Shown here piece by piece: positions 24,531 to 36,265 of a DNA stretch of 64,000 bases. Numbering within the stretch: the stretch's first letter is position 1; each line of letters opens with the position of its first letter. The notes beneath the pieces were generated by a model. That model worked only from the letters and a program-made list of their open reading frames with translations, did not search any database and had not been told where the DNA came from. A program made the translations under genes and the position numbers. This stretch comes from Pelargonium x hortorum (taxonomy: Eukaryota > Streptophyta > Magnoliopsida > Geraniales > Geraniaceae), in the NCBI GenBank assembly GCA_036897525.1, contig JAYMTJ010000009.1, positions 62,001-126,000 of the forward strand, in the 5' to 3' direction.

Positions 24531-27500
24531 AGGAATAAAGAATAAGGTAGTTCGTTGGTTTTGCGTTCCTTTGTTTACAGTTTTACAGTAAAGAGGTAAG
24601 TTATATACTTTATTAAGGATTTCGAGAAGTTTCTATCTAAGGTAAGGGGCACTTATTCAGTAAGAGATTTAGTATTTGGGAAAAGCCTAGATTTTTATTG
24701 TATTTTTTAGTTAAAGAAAATATTACAACTAAGTAAAAAATGGGATAAGGGAAAAAAATATGAAAACTATACTAAATGCTTAGGAAATTTTTGTTCATAT
24801 CGTATAGTATCCGAGCCTAAGACATTCATACAAAACAAGGTATCGGCTTTTGCCCCTTAGTTCTTCCTAGGGCCCTTGGGTGCTTATTCAAATACTTTAG
24901 GCTTTACTTTAGGAATAGCAAGTGCTCGGCACGGGATAACTGGTCGTTTTTTTTATTAGATAGCTATTTTGTGCTTTTTTTCGGCTAGAGTTTCCTTGCC
25001 TCAGGAGAATCTAAACTACAACTTAGTGACTAGGCCCGCCTTTCTCGTTGAGATCCTTATATATAATACCACAGCTTCCCTTTGTACTACTAAGTTTGGG
25101 TTTAGTTAGTTTAGGAAAGAAGTATAAAGTTTTATCTTTGAAGTCCTAATTCTATAAAAGTAGTATACTCCCTGTTGGGTATAAAAAGATAAAGAGGCAC
25201 TGGCGAGCTATAAAGCAATTCCCTAGAAAGAGTCCTAAAACTGGGGCCTATGAATTTCTTAACAAAAGTAAAATAGAATAAAGTCTAGTATTACCTCGGT
25301 TACTTTCAAGTAGAATAGGATTCATTTCAAGGGCAGAAATATCCTTATTTAGAGTTCTGATATTCACTTAGTAGAAGTATATAATATTTCCTTGTTATGA
25401 AATTAACGAGCTTTATCTCTTCCCTTATGAAACCTAGTATAAAGTAAAGCCAGATACCAACTTACCTGTTGAAACCCTACAATCCCTGACAAAACGCTCG
25501 GCTTCAACTGAAACACGTGGGTTTGAATCATATTAGCTATAAAGAAATCTACTAGTTCTGCTATCTTTCAAGTTAAAGTGAATCGGATTCCTGTCTCTAT
25601 CCAGTTTAGGTTACTCTCAAAAAAATAGTAGCTTATCAACTCGAGTTCCGTAAAGATTCCTAGTATACCATATCGTTTATATAAATACTAAAAAAACAGC
25701 GAGCGGTTTAGCCAGCCTCAAAAAAGAGGGGAATAATTTTTTCATGTAAGTGTTGCAAAAGAAAGTACTAATCATACGAGATCCCGCTGCTATTACAAGT
25801 TAATAGAGGAGTAGGAGAATATACGCATAAAAAAAACCTTGTCTTGGTTAGTCTTGTTTAGATACAGATTTAGACAATTCTGGCTGTTCTGGTAAACAGA
25901 AGTCAAATTATCTTGACCCGTCAAAGTTGGCGTAAGAAATCTCACAATCATAAAAAATAGAAAGCTCTGCAACCTCCTATGAGAAATAGGAGTTTCTCGG
26001 GCAGAAGTCATTTTCAACTACTAAACGAAAGGCCCCTTAAGTTTAAACCCGGAAAATCTGAAAATTGAATTTTAGGAGTACCCAACTGGGCCGGGAAAAA
26101 GACTTCCGCGCTTACTAAACAAGATTTTGATTTCTTTATAGCTATGGGGACCCGCTCGCATAAGATAGATGAAATCAAGGCAACAAAAATCTTAGTCCTG
26201 TAGAATAAAATAAAACAGGCAGGTAAAGGATCCACAAATATAGACAAAAGTACCCAAATTGTCGAGTAATAAGCACTGAATTTGAATAAAATAGAGCTCG
26301 TGTATTTATAATTTATAGGGTATAAGCTATTCTAGACAGTAACTTTGGCATGATTCTATTTCTTTGTATTATATAATATATAGAGTCTATTTTATTACTA
26401 TGTCTACTATTCAAGTCAAGTGTTGACTTTTTGAAAGTTGCGCTGTAGCTAATAACTCCAATTATTGTGCCGTTTTTAGGTACTACTCTGACTTGGCCTT
26501 ACTACTATTTAAGTGATTCTCAATTTCCAAAAATCCTAAGACTAATATGCAAAATTAAAGAATTGAAGGGATTTAGTGGAAGGGGCTCCCACACAACTAT
26601 AGGGTCGTGAAGAAACGACTAACTCTAGAAAAAAGATGTGTCATGAGATACTTATATTACTTGTATAGAGAAAGAAGTACAAGTAACTTACAGTCCAGAA
26701 AAGGGGGTTCTTAATATTCTCTTAAGTCAATTTAGCTTACCTAGAATATATCAGAAGGTTTTATACTATTTAGATTTAGCCGGGAGCCCTACGTACGTAA
26801 GTTATACCGCGTAAAATAGCAGGACTTTTCTTGTTGAATATAGTAAAAAATCGATATAAGTAACTCTATATGATATGGAAAGAAATACTCTATAAACTAT
26901 GGATATTACTAGTGTATACAGCTTTATGTCATACCTGTATTTAGAAATTTATCCTCAGGTCAGAGTTTTGAGTGTTTCTTGAACAAAAGGTTCTAAGTTA
27001 TCTAAGTTAAAAAGGAAGTAAACTCATAATCTCAAATTATAGGTTCATCCGGTCCTTCTGCTACATAGCCCCTTTTCCTTTTATAAATGAGTTTCCGGAT
27101 AAGTTTTCTAGAACTTGATATCCAAAGTAATGCCCTTAGCACTCTCTATACTTCATGTGTTACTAAATTCATACTGCAGGAAATAAAATGAAAATAGAAA
27201 GGTATGCCAGGACCCTAAATAAAAATAGATGGATAGCACAAATTTTACAAAAGAAATAATCCCTTCTGCCCGTACCTATCAAATGTAGATTGAATGGGAT
27301 ATTTAATAGATTTTGTAGCAATAAATTTATAATATAGTAATAAAATATTTTCTAAACCTGCACTGCAAGATCAGGCCCAAGTTCTGCATTGAGTGGACTC
27401 TATAAGTTATGAATATAGAATACTATAGGTACATTGAAAGTTCTTAATCAAACCAAATGTTAGTGAATAAAAAAAATCATTGTAGAACTAGATTCAGAAT

Positions 27501-29700
27501 AGCCTCCCGTGGTCCGGGTTAAAACCAGTAAGAGAAATAAGAACAACAAAAGTATCGAATATATAAGCAAGAAGTCAGATAGAGTTACTCAAACTAAGCA
27601 ATTATATCTAGTTGAAAGTCCCCTCGCAATACAATTACTAAGTATCCCCCTAATAAAATGAGTTTTACACAATATTTCAATTCATTTTTATCAGACCATA
27701 ACGGAATCTTAGCATCCATAGTATAGATAAAGTAAGGTTGTAGTTTACAAGAAGAATATATGTATAGCTTCAAAGGGGCCCTTTTCACAATCTATCTGTT
27801 TGACTCGAACAGTATGTTTGTTATAGCTTGGCTAAAGACAACTAAATTTTCGCCATTATACTAGGGGTGGGTATTGAGTACCCTTTAATTATAAACCTTA
27901 TGTAATTGTCATATATCTCGGATTTCATCAAGGACTTCGGAAATTTTAGCGTACCAAGAAGCACCCAAGACCAAAGAGCGGAAGTTCCTGCGCAGAAAGA
28001 TCCATGGAAATCCAAGACCCCTACCTAATTGAATTGTTCACATGGGTTTGGTATGCTTGCTATATTACGCTTTGTGCCCCAGACAATGTTCCATATTTCA
28101 TCTTAACAAGAGAATATCTATACTTTTTCCTGAGTTTAGGGTCCCACGTAGCTATGCCTTAGATTTTCCATTTTAGTAGGAGTGAATCTCGTTAGAATAG
28201 AACTTACAAAAATTTAGTTACAAGAATAAGTTTTTCCTGTAAGGACATTCTTGGTATTATTTCCCGAAACACGAGTACTTCACTGCCTATAGAATTTCGT
28301 TAACCCGATGCCCTTACTCAGTTTGTATAAACGATTTTTGAGAGTACTCTTATCTTCTAGTTACCAATAAAAGGGGGTTGCGTGGAGTTGTTGGACCCAT
28401 GGGTCCACCATAGAACCTTCATTCAGAGTTATCTTTACTACAGGAACTCGGCGTCTGATTGTATAGATACGAATCCTGAGATTCCCATTTGTATGCTGTT
28501 TATTAGACAGTACTGTGTCGTAGTAAACCGGGAGCCTAGAAGCTCTCTGGAGCGTAAAATATTTTATTTATTGTTACAGGTCTCCTTGCCGCGTTAATCT
28601 GGACTTCTACTTTCTATTTATAAACATCGTTTAGGAACCCTTTTCCGAAATTCTATACGAATAAAATACTCAGAATATCTATAGTTTACGACAAGTTTAA
28701 TACATATTAAACGCATTAAGCCACTGAAGATCTAATCACAAGGATAGAGTCGAGTCAAGGATTCATTACCATATCAGGAGAATGTATAGGGCGAGGGACA
28801 AATATTCCTCTGAAAAAAAGGTATACTCGAAGCTTTTATAAGAAATAAAAATATGAACAAAAAGAAAAAAATAAAGTCCATTTAATAAGCACTAGCTACA
28901 TTAGAGTAAGGTGTCGCAGAATTGATAGTTATCTTCCATGCTCTATCAATTAGGAAAAGCAAATAAAGATTGAGATAATAAGGATTTTTCTAACCCAAGA
29001 AATTGTGCATTTGTAACACTCAATCCAGGCAATTCGGTAAGAGATAAAAGTCCACCGGATATTTACTGAAAGAATAATAAATACCTGGAATACTCTAACA
29101 AGTAAGAAAAAAAAAACTTGGGTGGATTAGGTAGTTTTTTTTTTATGAGGTTTTTGTTAGGAGTGTATAAAAAATCATTATAACTCATAATAATTCCTTT
29201 CGATTGTTACTATTGTCGGAATCCCACATTTAAATCATGAGAATAATATCTATCTTATTGTGTGTCCTTAATGCTATGCATTAGTTTTCCACCAATAGAA
29301 AGTTTTTTAATTACTGGTATGGAAACCCCTTTTGCTCCAAATTAAGTAATATACTTAACAAGAAAAGAATTGCTACATTATCTTAACGAGTACTATAAAC
29401 TGGAAACTAGATGCAATTCCTCTAGGAAAAGTTACCCTTTGTATTAGCGGAGATTGGCAGTAGATTTTCTTTACATTAGTGTACTAGTAATAAATAAAAA
29501 GAGAATATGAGTCCTTGTCTATTTTATTGACATACTAGGGGCTCGGGCTGTTTGCACGGATGATTCCTTATTTCTTTCTACCTGAAATTTATGATAAAAT
29601 CTAAAACATTGAACATTTTAAAGAAAATTTCTAAGCTAAGTCAAAGACAAGGATCGCGTAAAAAGGCGGTGTTATTCAATGTTTAGTAATATATATCTAC
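24531..29700. other. Gene-free AT-rich spacer
   Basis: No gene is supported. Two neighbouring minus-strand frames (25793-26017 and 26014-26247, 74 and 77 codons) overlap by four bases, but neither shows a domain, a signal or a credible start. A T-loop-like word near 25520-25535 lacks paired stems and was rejected. The plus frame 28382-28597 is likewise unremarkable. Confidence 0.6.
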
Positions 29701-29705
29701 TAATG

Positions 29706-29775
29706 AACCGAAAGCGACTCGAACTCCTAGCTTTTTTTCTTTCTAATGCAATTCGATTTACCAGATAGAGAATAG
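29706..29775 (-). pseudogene. Degenerate tRNA-like sequence
   Basis: On the minus strand, CTATCTGGTAAATCG stands for a D arm, GCATTAGAAAG for an anticodon region and CTAGGAGTTCGAGTCGC for a T arm. None of the stems pairs well. The G following TTCGAGTC again replaces the usual C. The isotype is unknown. Confidence 0.3.
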
Positions 29776-29779
29776 CTTT

Positions 29780-31330
29780 AAATAGTTAACTAATAACGTA
29801 CCTTCTAACATACGCTTACTGATTTACCGAGGGGAAGAGTAAGACATTTCCTTATTTAAATTTCAGTGATTTTTGAATTCCGCCGCTAAAGAGTTTTGTT
29901 ATCCCTTTTAACTATTAGCCTCTCTTGGAATCGAGGTTTCTCATTGTATTTCTACCTAGAAGCTTAAACAACTCCCTGTTCCCTATTGCTGTTGTATAAT
30001 CCTCTAAAAGATATGCATGTTTTCCCTTACGGACTTACCTTACAAAATAGCAAATATAGGTTGTACTTTTTACTAGGCAGCACGCAAATTCACAGAACTC
30101 ATTATATTTTACTATACTAAGCTTTAACATTTTTACAATATTGGCTTATATAAGTTATTCCGGCTAGTCTCATAATTTTCTTTATATTAATATTACCAAC
30201 TTCCCTTGGGTTTGGCCAAGTCTTAAAACTGCTAGACAATGCGTAATACTTTACTCCGGAAGTGTACTCTTTCTGGCTACGGCAGGCTTTATTATAGAGT
30301 ACTCTATGTTAAAGAATTGATTGAATTGAAGTATCGTACTAATTTAAATAGAGATTCCAAATTGAAGAATACTTATACCTTTTAGGGGCCTACTAAAGGT
30401 AAATACTACAAGCTATATCCGGGTCTCTCACAGAGTACTCACGAAAAACTTTTCATAGCAATTATGTGATGTGGATTTACTCACTGGCACAGCTGCAAAC
30501 TCGCAAAAACCCCTGTGCTATACATTCCTCTAGAATTTTTGTGTCACTGATAATATTAAAAAGTATAAAAATTAGGTTATATCTCCAGATGTAAACCGTG
30601 TTTAGAAAAAATCCTAAATTAAATATCGGGTTAATAGATAACACAGCGGCTTTATAATTAACTAGTCTTTTCTAGCAATTAAATTAAATAAGAGAACCTC
30701 TTTTTTTTTTTTCTAAAGTGCTCCTAAGAATTTAATTCTAAACGGGTGCTTCTGGGGATCTTGCAGTTGCGTTACTTATAAATTGAAAACTCGTGCGCTT
30801 TTAGACCTACTCTGTGGTGCCCTTTTGGAGAACAGGGTAAGGATCCCCTTTTCGCAGCCTTGTCTGAATTACATTACTCCGAATGCGAAAGCAAGACGGA
30901 CGTGATGGTATTAAACTTGGACTTTTCCATATGCTAAAGAGGCTTTTCTAATATACCCTAGCTTCTCCTAAAAGACTTAATTTAAGAGACTCGCTCTTGA
31001 ACTCTTGAACTTAGTTAGTTACCTTTTCAATATCCAGGAAAAAAACCACCTACATGAAAAAAAAGTTATAGAGCACAGTGTTCTGCCACACGGAGAGGCT
31101 TCTTTCTTTTGTTCTACTGTATTTTATACAATGATACAAGCATACGCCCTAACTTTTAAACAATTTTAAACAAGTAGACTCCTTATAACCTAAAAACGAG
31201 TTAGACCTAAAAAAAGGTGTAAGTCCCTAATACTCAATTTACAGATACCCTCTGTTAAGTAAAGTAAAGACTGAGGAGTTCCTTAGAATTTCTAAGCCCG
31301 CTTATCATAGTAGTCTTTCCTTTTATACCA
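29780..31330. other. Gene-free AT-rich spacer
   Basis: Nothing coding. A run of 12 T lies at 30701-30712. Confidence 0.55.
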
Positions 31331-32001
31331 CAACTAAACCCAGGGCAAGCTTTTGCGATTTAATTTATCCAATACTTCCTACACTTACTCTAGCAATACC
31401 ATCACCAACAAGAGAACCTGGAATCCTCCTCATGACAATAACAAAGACAGAAGTCAAATAGCTACAATTCGGTTAGGACAATCCATGAAAGTGAGAGTCC
31501 TCTTATGTATCTATCATAAACTAACAAGTCTATAAGTCCTTCTCTTATATAATCCTAGGAATATACTCTCAAAGAATCTATTTTTAACTCCTTCAGCTAG
31601 AACTAATACAAATAGGATTATCTCATTTCTTGAGAAACACAGAAACCAAAACTCAAAACAAATGCACTTGGTTTCCATTAGCCCTGGGTACCATCACCGG
31701 AGCAAGAACTCCTTAAACCCAGAAGACAAGAGCTCGCTTTCAAGTCAGTTCCCAACCGTACACCTATCCCATCCCGATTCCCTAGCTAGCACTGACATTC
31801 CATAGATAGCTTTCAAGGGTCTCCTCAGTCCATAGCTAAGATAGAACACATTAACCTCCCTCACATCCAGTCATTACTTCCATAGGCTACCGACCACTTG
31901 CTTAAGTGCATTTTCTCGTAGCTACTAAGCAAAAGGGGGCTTTAGATAGAAATCCATTTTATTTTGTAGAACGGTTTTATTAGCAGCAAGGGATCGCCGA
32001 G

Positions 32002-32019
32002 AGAAGTCTAGGTAGTTTT
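32002..32019 (+). repeat. 18-bp dispersed repeat (partner 55354-55371)
   Basis: AGAAGTCTAGGTAGTTTT occurs identically here and at 55354-55371 in the same orientation. An 18-base exact match is unlikely by chance in a window of this size. Confidence 0.7.
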
Positions 32020-32240
32020 AGCCTTATACCGCAGGGTTCCCTTTTTAGTGAAATTCGTAACTCTTTGGCCTTGGCTCTATATAATCTTTAGCAATAGAAG
32101 GAATTTATTATCCTACCTACTAGATAGATATAATGCAACAGAAACTTCGTTTAGAGTATAAGTAATTTAGGTACTTTGTGAATAGTGATAAAGAAAAGTA
32201 GGAATCATAATCGTTTAAATAGAGAATGCATTTTATAAAG

Positions 32241-32320
32241 ACGTGTATCTAGCCAATATCGCATGTGCTTTTATTTGCACGAATGTTAGTAAAGAGTCCC
32301 TGGTTCAAGTCGTGCCATCA
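32241..32320 (+). pseudogene. Degenerate tRNA-like sequence
   Basis: A 5-bp anticodon-like stem (TGTGC/GCACG, one T-G pair) with an 8-base loop TTTTATTT lies upstream of CCTGGTTCAAGTCGTGCC. The spacing suits a tRNA 3' half. The T stem fails: C-C, T-T and G-G clashes. The D arm is incomplete (TAGCCAATATCGC). The anticodon cannot be read safely. Confidence 0.35.
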
Positions 32321-33662
32321 TGCATATAAGAAGTCACTTTTCAAAAATATACGTAAGAACCTTTTTAAGCTGCACGCCCCTTTGGAGAGGAGAGTCCTAA
32401 TTCTTTAACCTTCCTTAGGGATTCTTTTCCAGATTACTAATCAATTTAGTTTGACTTCTTGTACTCATTCAGGGCGTACCCATTTGTGCAGGAACCCGCT
32501 TTCCTTTATCTTCCTAACCGAGACTCGTCATCCTCCTGTTGACAGTCACTCTATCTGTAGTTAGTTTAGCCTGCAAATGAAGGACTCTAAGCCTGTCCTT
32601 GCTGTTGAAGGCTAAGAAACCAGGGACCTGTTAAAATAGTAAGAAGGGTTAGTGCACTTGGTTTAGGAATGATTATTTACCAGCAGATAGACCTAGTCTA
32701 TTTACTAAGGAGGATCTTTCCTAGTAGGATATACATTCTTAGAAGTTGGATGTTCTTCTTGTCAGCAGTCTAAACCTTGAAAGCCTGTGAAAGAAGGAAG
32801 GGTAACGATCGAGTGTAGCTTTGCAAAGAAGGTAATGAAAGAAGGAGGCTCTAATTAGAAAAATGGGAGGAAAGAAGGTTGGCTAGAAAGAAAGAAAGAG
32901 AGACTCTTTTGTTAGGGCTTCGCGCCTAGGAGCTGATATAGGATGGGGATATCCTCCACTAGCAGGATCGAAGAAGGCAACCGCAAGGGAAGGTGTCGAG
33001 GAGTTGAAGGCTAAGAAGGCTGTCTGTGTTGCTAGATGTCTTTAGGGACAGTTTAGGCAAGAGCTTCTCCAATTGGAACAGAAAGAAGGGTTTAAGAAGC
33101 AGAAAGAGCAACAGTCCCGGCAAGCAGTACTTGTTTGCTACGGTTTCACTAGCTTATTAGGTACTGCTATCTCTAAGCTAGCCAATTAACAAGCAAAATT
33201 AGGTTAGCTTCTTACTTTCCTTGCCAAACAAAGGCAAGAGCTTGTCTCTTGTTGGCTTGCATTGTCTTTCTGGCTTGCCAATGCCAACAGCTTACACTAG
33301 CTATTGACCGACCATTGTTGGCATTCCTTCTTTGCTGACAGCTTAGATAGTCAACTTCTTTCATTAGGAATAAGTAATAAACTGACTCTAAGGATATATA
33401 TTATCTATTCCTAATTGAACTAATACTCCTTCTTTGCTAGCAACTCTGTCCTTCATAGCTGCACAGTCAGTCAATTGCTCGCTTTCAACTTCCATCTATC
33501 ACTTTCCTTCAACTGCATTCACCGTCGACTGCTAGGTAAACTGAGGAAGACTGAATACACTATCTATCCACTGTACCTATAGCTTTCCCTTCAATACAGG
33601 CTAGATGAGTTAATAAACTTCCTACGGTTGAACAATATTATTGCCTAATTGAAGAAGAACTC

Positions 33663-33710
33663 AAACCTAGGTACACAGTCTCTTCCAAACCTAGGTACAC
33701 AGTCTCTTCC
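33663..33710 (+). repeat. Perfect 24-bp tandem duplication
   Basis: Two identical 24-base units containing CCTAGGTACACAGTCTC lie head to tail (33663-33686, 33687-33710). A short frame across it repeats NLGTQSLP because 24 is a multiple of three, but nothing else supports coding. Confidence 0.95.
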
Positions 33711-34132
33711 TAGCTTGCATTCGGGAAGGGAACACAATGGAAGAGTAGAGTATCCTGCTTTCGGATTGAATCTCAGTCTCTGGCCTTGCTTTCTCCAGCT
33801 CTTACAGTCAATCAGGTCAAGAATTCCAGGGTTTCAGAGTCAAAGTCCCACTTAACGTTTTAGCTTTAGGAAGGTGATTCAAATGAAGTAAACAAATTCA
33901 CACAAGGCAAGATTGATCTTGCTCTCTTTATCTAATAGGAAGAAATGCAATCTTAAAAGCTAAGAGCTTTTAACCTGCTTAGAGTAAAGGTAGAGTTCTC
34001 GGTTAAGTAAGTAATAAGTAATGTTGGTTTTTACTGAACAAGGTAGAATGAAACTGAGCGTAACTAAGTCAGGACGGATGTCCCTTAGAATCTTTTTGAG
34101 AAGCTATTACAGGTAATACAAATACAAGGGAT

Positions 34133-34165
34133 TCAAGTTTGATTGTTTTTGCTATATAGCGGACA
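34133..34165 (+). repeat. 33-bp direct repeat, copy 1 (partner 35064-35096)
   Basis: The sequence TCAAGTTTGATTG through GCTATATAGC and GGACA differs from the copy 931 bases downstream by one base. The two copies bracket the repeat-rich block 34.1-35.1 kb. Confidence 0.9.
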
Positions 34166-34202
34166 GAAAAAAATGTTGAATTGGCTTCCGCTCCTTAGCT
34201 AA

Positions 34203-34318
34203 AAAGGTGTTATGAACTTTTCTCGTAGGTGAAAATTGAACACACAAAATCCAGCATTTCCCTACGTAGAGTCTCCATTTTCTATCCATTTTGACAAGAA
34301 AATTCTATTTGATATAGA
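34203..34318 (+). repeat. Imperfect direct repeat, copy A (partner 34573-34688)
   Basis: At a constant offset of 370 bases, GTTATGAACTTTTCTCGTAG (34209-34228) recurs exactly at 34579-34598. The word TGACAAGAAAATTC (34292-34305) recurs at 34662 with one change. Between these anchors similarity is partial. This looks like an old tandem duplication of a unit of about 370 bases. Confidence 0.75.
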
Positions 34319-34572
34319 TGGAAAATGAATAGGACCCGTTTTCGCTAAGGAAGTGACTCAGAAAAAGAAAAAAGTAGGATCCATATACATGTCAAAGTCT
34401 TAAACACCATTTTCCCTAAGGAGCTTGCTTGTCAAATCTCAAAATGGAGTCCACTATATATGAAAAAGTCGACGTTTTTGTCTCTTTTTGATCCTTAGGA
34501 GAAATGTGATTGAGGCTGGAGAATCCAGGAAAACTAAACTTCTTACTTTTCTAAATGAGTTCTCGAAGGGAA

Positions 34573-34688
34573 AAGCAAGTTATGAACTTTTCTCGTAGTC
34601 AAAATGTGAACAGCCAAAAAAGCGACTTCTCCTAGGAAAAGGAAGCCTTTCAAGGTACGTTTTACAAGAAAATTCACGTTTCATATAA
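34573..34688 (+). repeat. Imperfect direct repeat, copy B (partner 34203-34318)
   Basis: Second copy of the 370-base-offset pair. No frame stays open across either copy, so this is not a duplicated coding domain. Words such as CTCCATTTT and its reverse complement (34273 and about 34440) add an inverted component to the block. Confidence 0.75.
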
Positions 34689-34902
34689 CTGTAGATTCTC
34701 ATTTTGCATTTTTCCCTAGTAAGACTCGAAAACAAAACCAAGAATGAGATTTGATATAGCTACAAAACTTCACTTTCTATCAATCTAAATAAGGAATCCC
34801 ATACCCAAGTGAAGTTGGCTACGACTTCGTTTTCCTGCTGTCATGTCTTAACGAGACTATCCTGTGAGTTTTCTAACAAAAGGTAAACAAGGCAGGAAAC
34901 TA

Positions 34903-34910
34903 GGGTACCC
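34903..34910. repeat. GGGTACCC palindrome
   Basis: One of five exact GGGTACCC copies; the others start at 10510, 21730, 44317 and 61517. It is a member of the wider GG....CC palindrome family. Confidence 0.8.
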
Positions 34911-35063
34911 TTTGAGCTTAGGTATAGATCGGACTTTTTAGGGGATTACTCATAATGAGAGTAGTAAGGGTTGTATTGTAAAAAGAAGAGTTTTCCAACT
35001 ATTTATAGGGATTTGTTACATATCTAAAAGCACCTAAACCCCGAATTCTTTGAGCCGTAAAAG

Positions 35064-35096
35064 TCAAGTTTGATTGTTTTTGCTATATAGCAGACA
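35064..35096 (+). repeat. 33-bp direct repeat, copy 2 (partner 34133-34165)
   Basis: It differs from copy 1 by a single G-to-A change near its end. Just downstream the sequence becomes purine-rich low-complexity DNA. Confidence 0.9.
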
Positions 35097-35099
35097 TCC

Positions 35100-35540
35100 A
35101 AATTCTAGTAAGAAGACAAGTACTAGCTACAATAAGTACAATAACTCCTTACAAGAATCTTATAAGTACAGGAAGAAGACCCATAAGAAGAAGACTCCCA
35201 TCAAGAAGAGTAGTACAGGTAAGACTAGTACAGGTATTACAAAGAAGAAGCACTATAACTACTAGACTTTCATTACTCCTATCTATAAAAAGCTCTATAA
35301 AGAAAGTGGTATAAGCCTTAATAATGACCAAGAAGAATACGAATACTAAGACTATAACAAGTTAGTAAGAGTCAGAAAGCTAATATAAAGCTCACCTAAG
35401 GCAGCGTTTAGCTGAACAAAGAAGCAAACTAGGGAAACCAAGAACTAACTACTCTAATAAGCCTATAAAGAAAGAGAAAGATTAGGTATGAAATCTACAA
35501 TCTCTATTAATTAGAAGCTAGCACCCAACTCTGAAACTGA
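35100..35540 (+). repeat. Purine-rich low-complexity stretch
   Basis: AAGAAG-, AGTACAGGTA- and ACTAGTACAGGTA-type words recur irregularly. Short frames here (35074-35265 plus, Lys/Ser/Thr-rich; 35149-35331 minus) reflect this bias and are not genes in my view. Confidence 0.55.
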
Positions 35541-36195
35541 AAGTGCTTTTATACTTATGATAAATTAGGTTCCCTTGGCAAAAGCTATTACGGCTGTTGG
35601 AGGCTAACTCTTATTCTTATTCCTACTCTCGCTCGATAGCTGTACTTTGTAGTCTAGTACTTTTTTTCTTGATGATAGGAGTTTTATTCTTTAGTAGTAT
35701 ATTACTTATTTGTATAAGGGTAAGGTGTATTCCTCCTAATTGTAGCTATTACCAGATAAAGAATAGAACCTTAGAGATATTGGATAGTTTTCTTGTTACC
35801 GATCGCAGGGTACCGGAGGAGGGTTAATACATTAGAGTATAAAGAATACCCTATTTACGTTATTGCCAACATCTGTATCTTATTCATAACTTGTTTCTTA
35901 TGAGCTTTCCATATCTTAGTAGATAAAAGTAGGAGGAGTCGTATGAGTGAGAGCTCTACTTGGACTTGGATTCTTTATCTTATTCTGTAAACGCTTCTTA
36001 CTTATAACTTACCCATTCTATTACCTGTTCTATATTCTATTCGCAAGGACAAGGCTGGAACTTCTTTCTATCTAAGCGATTTCTAAAAATAGTTAAGGTA
36101 ATGATCCCCCTAGAATATCAACCAGCTAATCAGTAAGACTTGTTTCAAGAATAAGAAAGATTAAAGTCTCGTATTCTTAAGTCAAGTATTTCTAC
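35541..36195. other. Gene-free spacer
   Basis: A 76-codon plus frame (35597-35827) has a hydrophobic middle (VLFFLMIGVLFFSSILLICI) that would score as a membrane segment. It has no recognisable family, no neighbour context and a length within chance. I do not call it a gene. Confidence 0.45.
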
Positions 36196-36198
36196 TAT

Positions 36199-36262
36199 CT
36201 AAGACCCGTCTTGAACCCTTGCCATGCTGTTTTCGCTCTACGGTGTTTTACCACTAGAGAAT
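36199..36262 (-). pseudogene. Degenerate tRNA-Glu-like sequence
   Basis: On the minus strand CTAGTGGTAAAACACCG resembles the D arm and following bases of bacterial-type tRNA-Glu (I recall CTAGTGG..AGGACACCG). The T arm reads AAGGGTTCAAGACGGG. The anticodon region AGAGCGAAAACAG contains no TTC, and only CCGT/ATGG pairs around a 14-base loop. The T stem keeps only the two end pairs. It is a relic, and the isotype is tentative. Confidence 0.35.
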
Positions 36263-36265
36263 ATA

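Larger units (their letters stand above)
31330..34060. other. Spacer patch with different texture
   Basis: This stretch is richer in G+C than its surroundings. It is built of words such as GAAAGAAGG, CTTGC and CTTTC, a style I associate with plant mitochondrial spacer. Short frames at 31353-31535 and 33649-33855 are not convincing genes. It contains hairpins (for example CTTGCC 33220-33225 with GGCAAG 33233-33238), the 24-bp tandem duplication at 33663-33710 and a tRNA-like sequence near 32240-32320. It shares the words AGAAGTCTAGGTAGTTTT with 55354 and GGAAGACTGAATACA with about 57650. Confidence 0.5.

Noticed and set aside
25505-25535. T-loop-like GTGGGTTTGAATC
   Set aside because: The stem does not pair and no D or anticodon arm is visible.
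25793-26247. Two minus-strand frames overlapping by four bases, like a coupled gene pair
   Set aside because: Both are under 80 codons and lack motifs; in a window where all frames are of chance length the overlap means little.
35074-35265. Lys/Ser/Thr-rich small frame
   Set aside because: It follows directly from AAGAAG-type low-complexity sequence.
35597-35827. 76-codon frame with one hydrophobic segment
   Set aside because: T-rich DNA gives such segments readily; there is no family or context.
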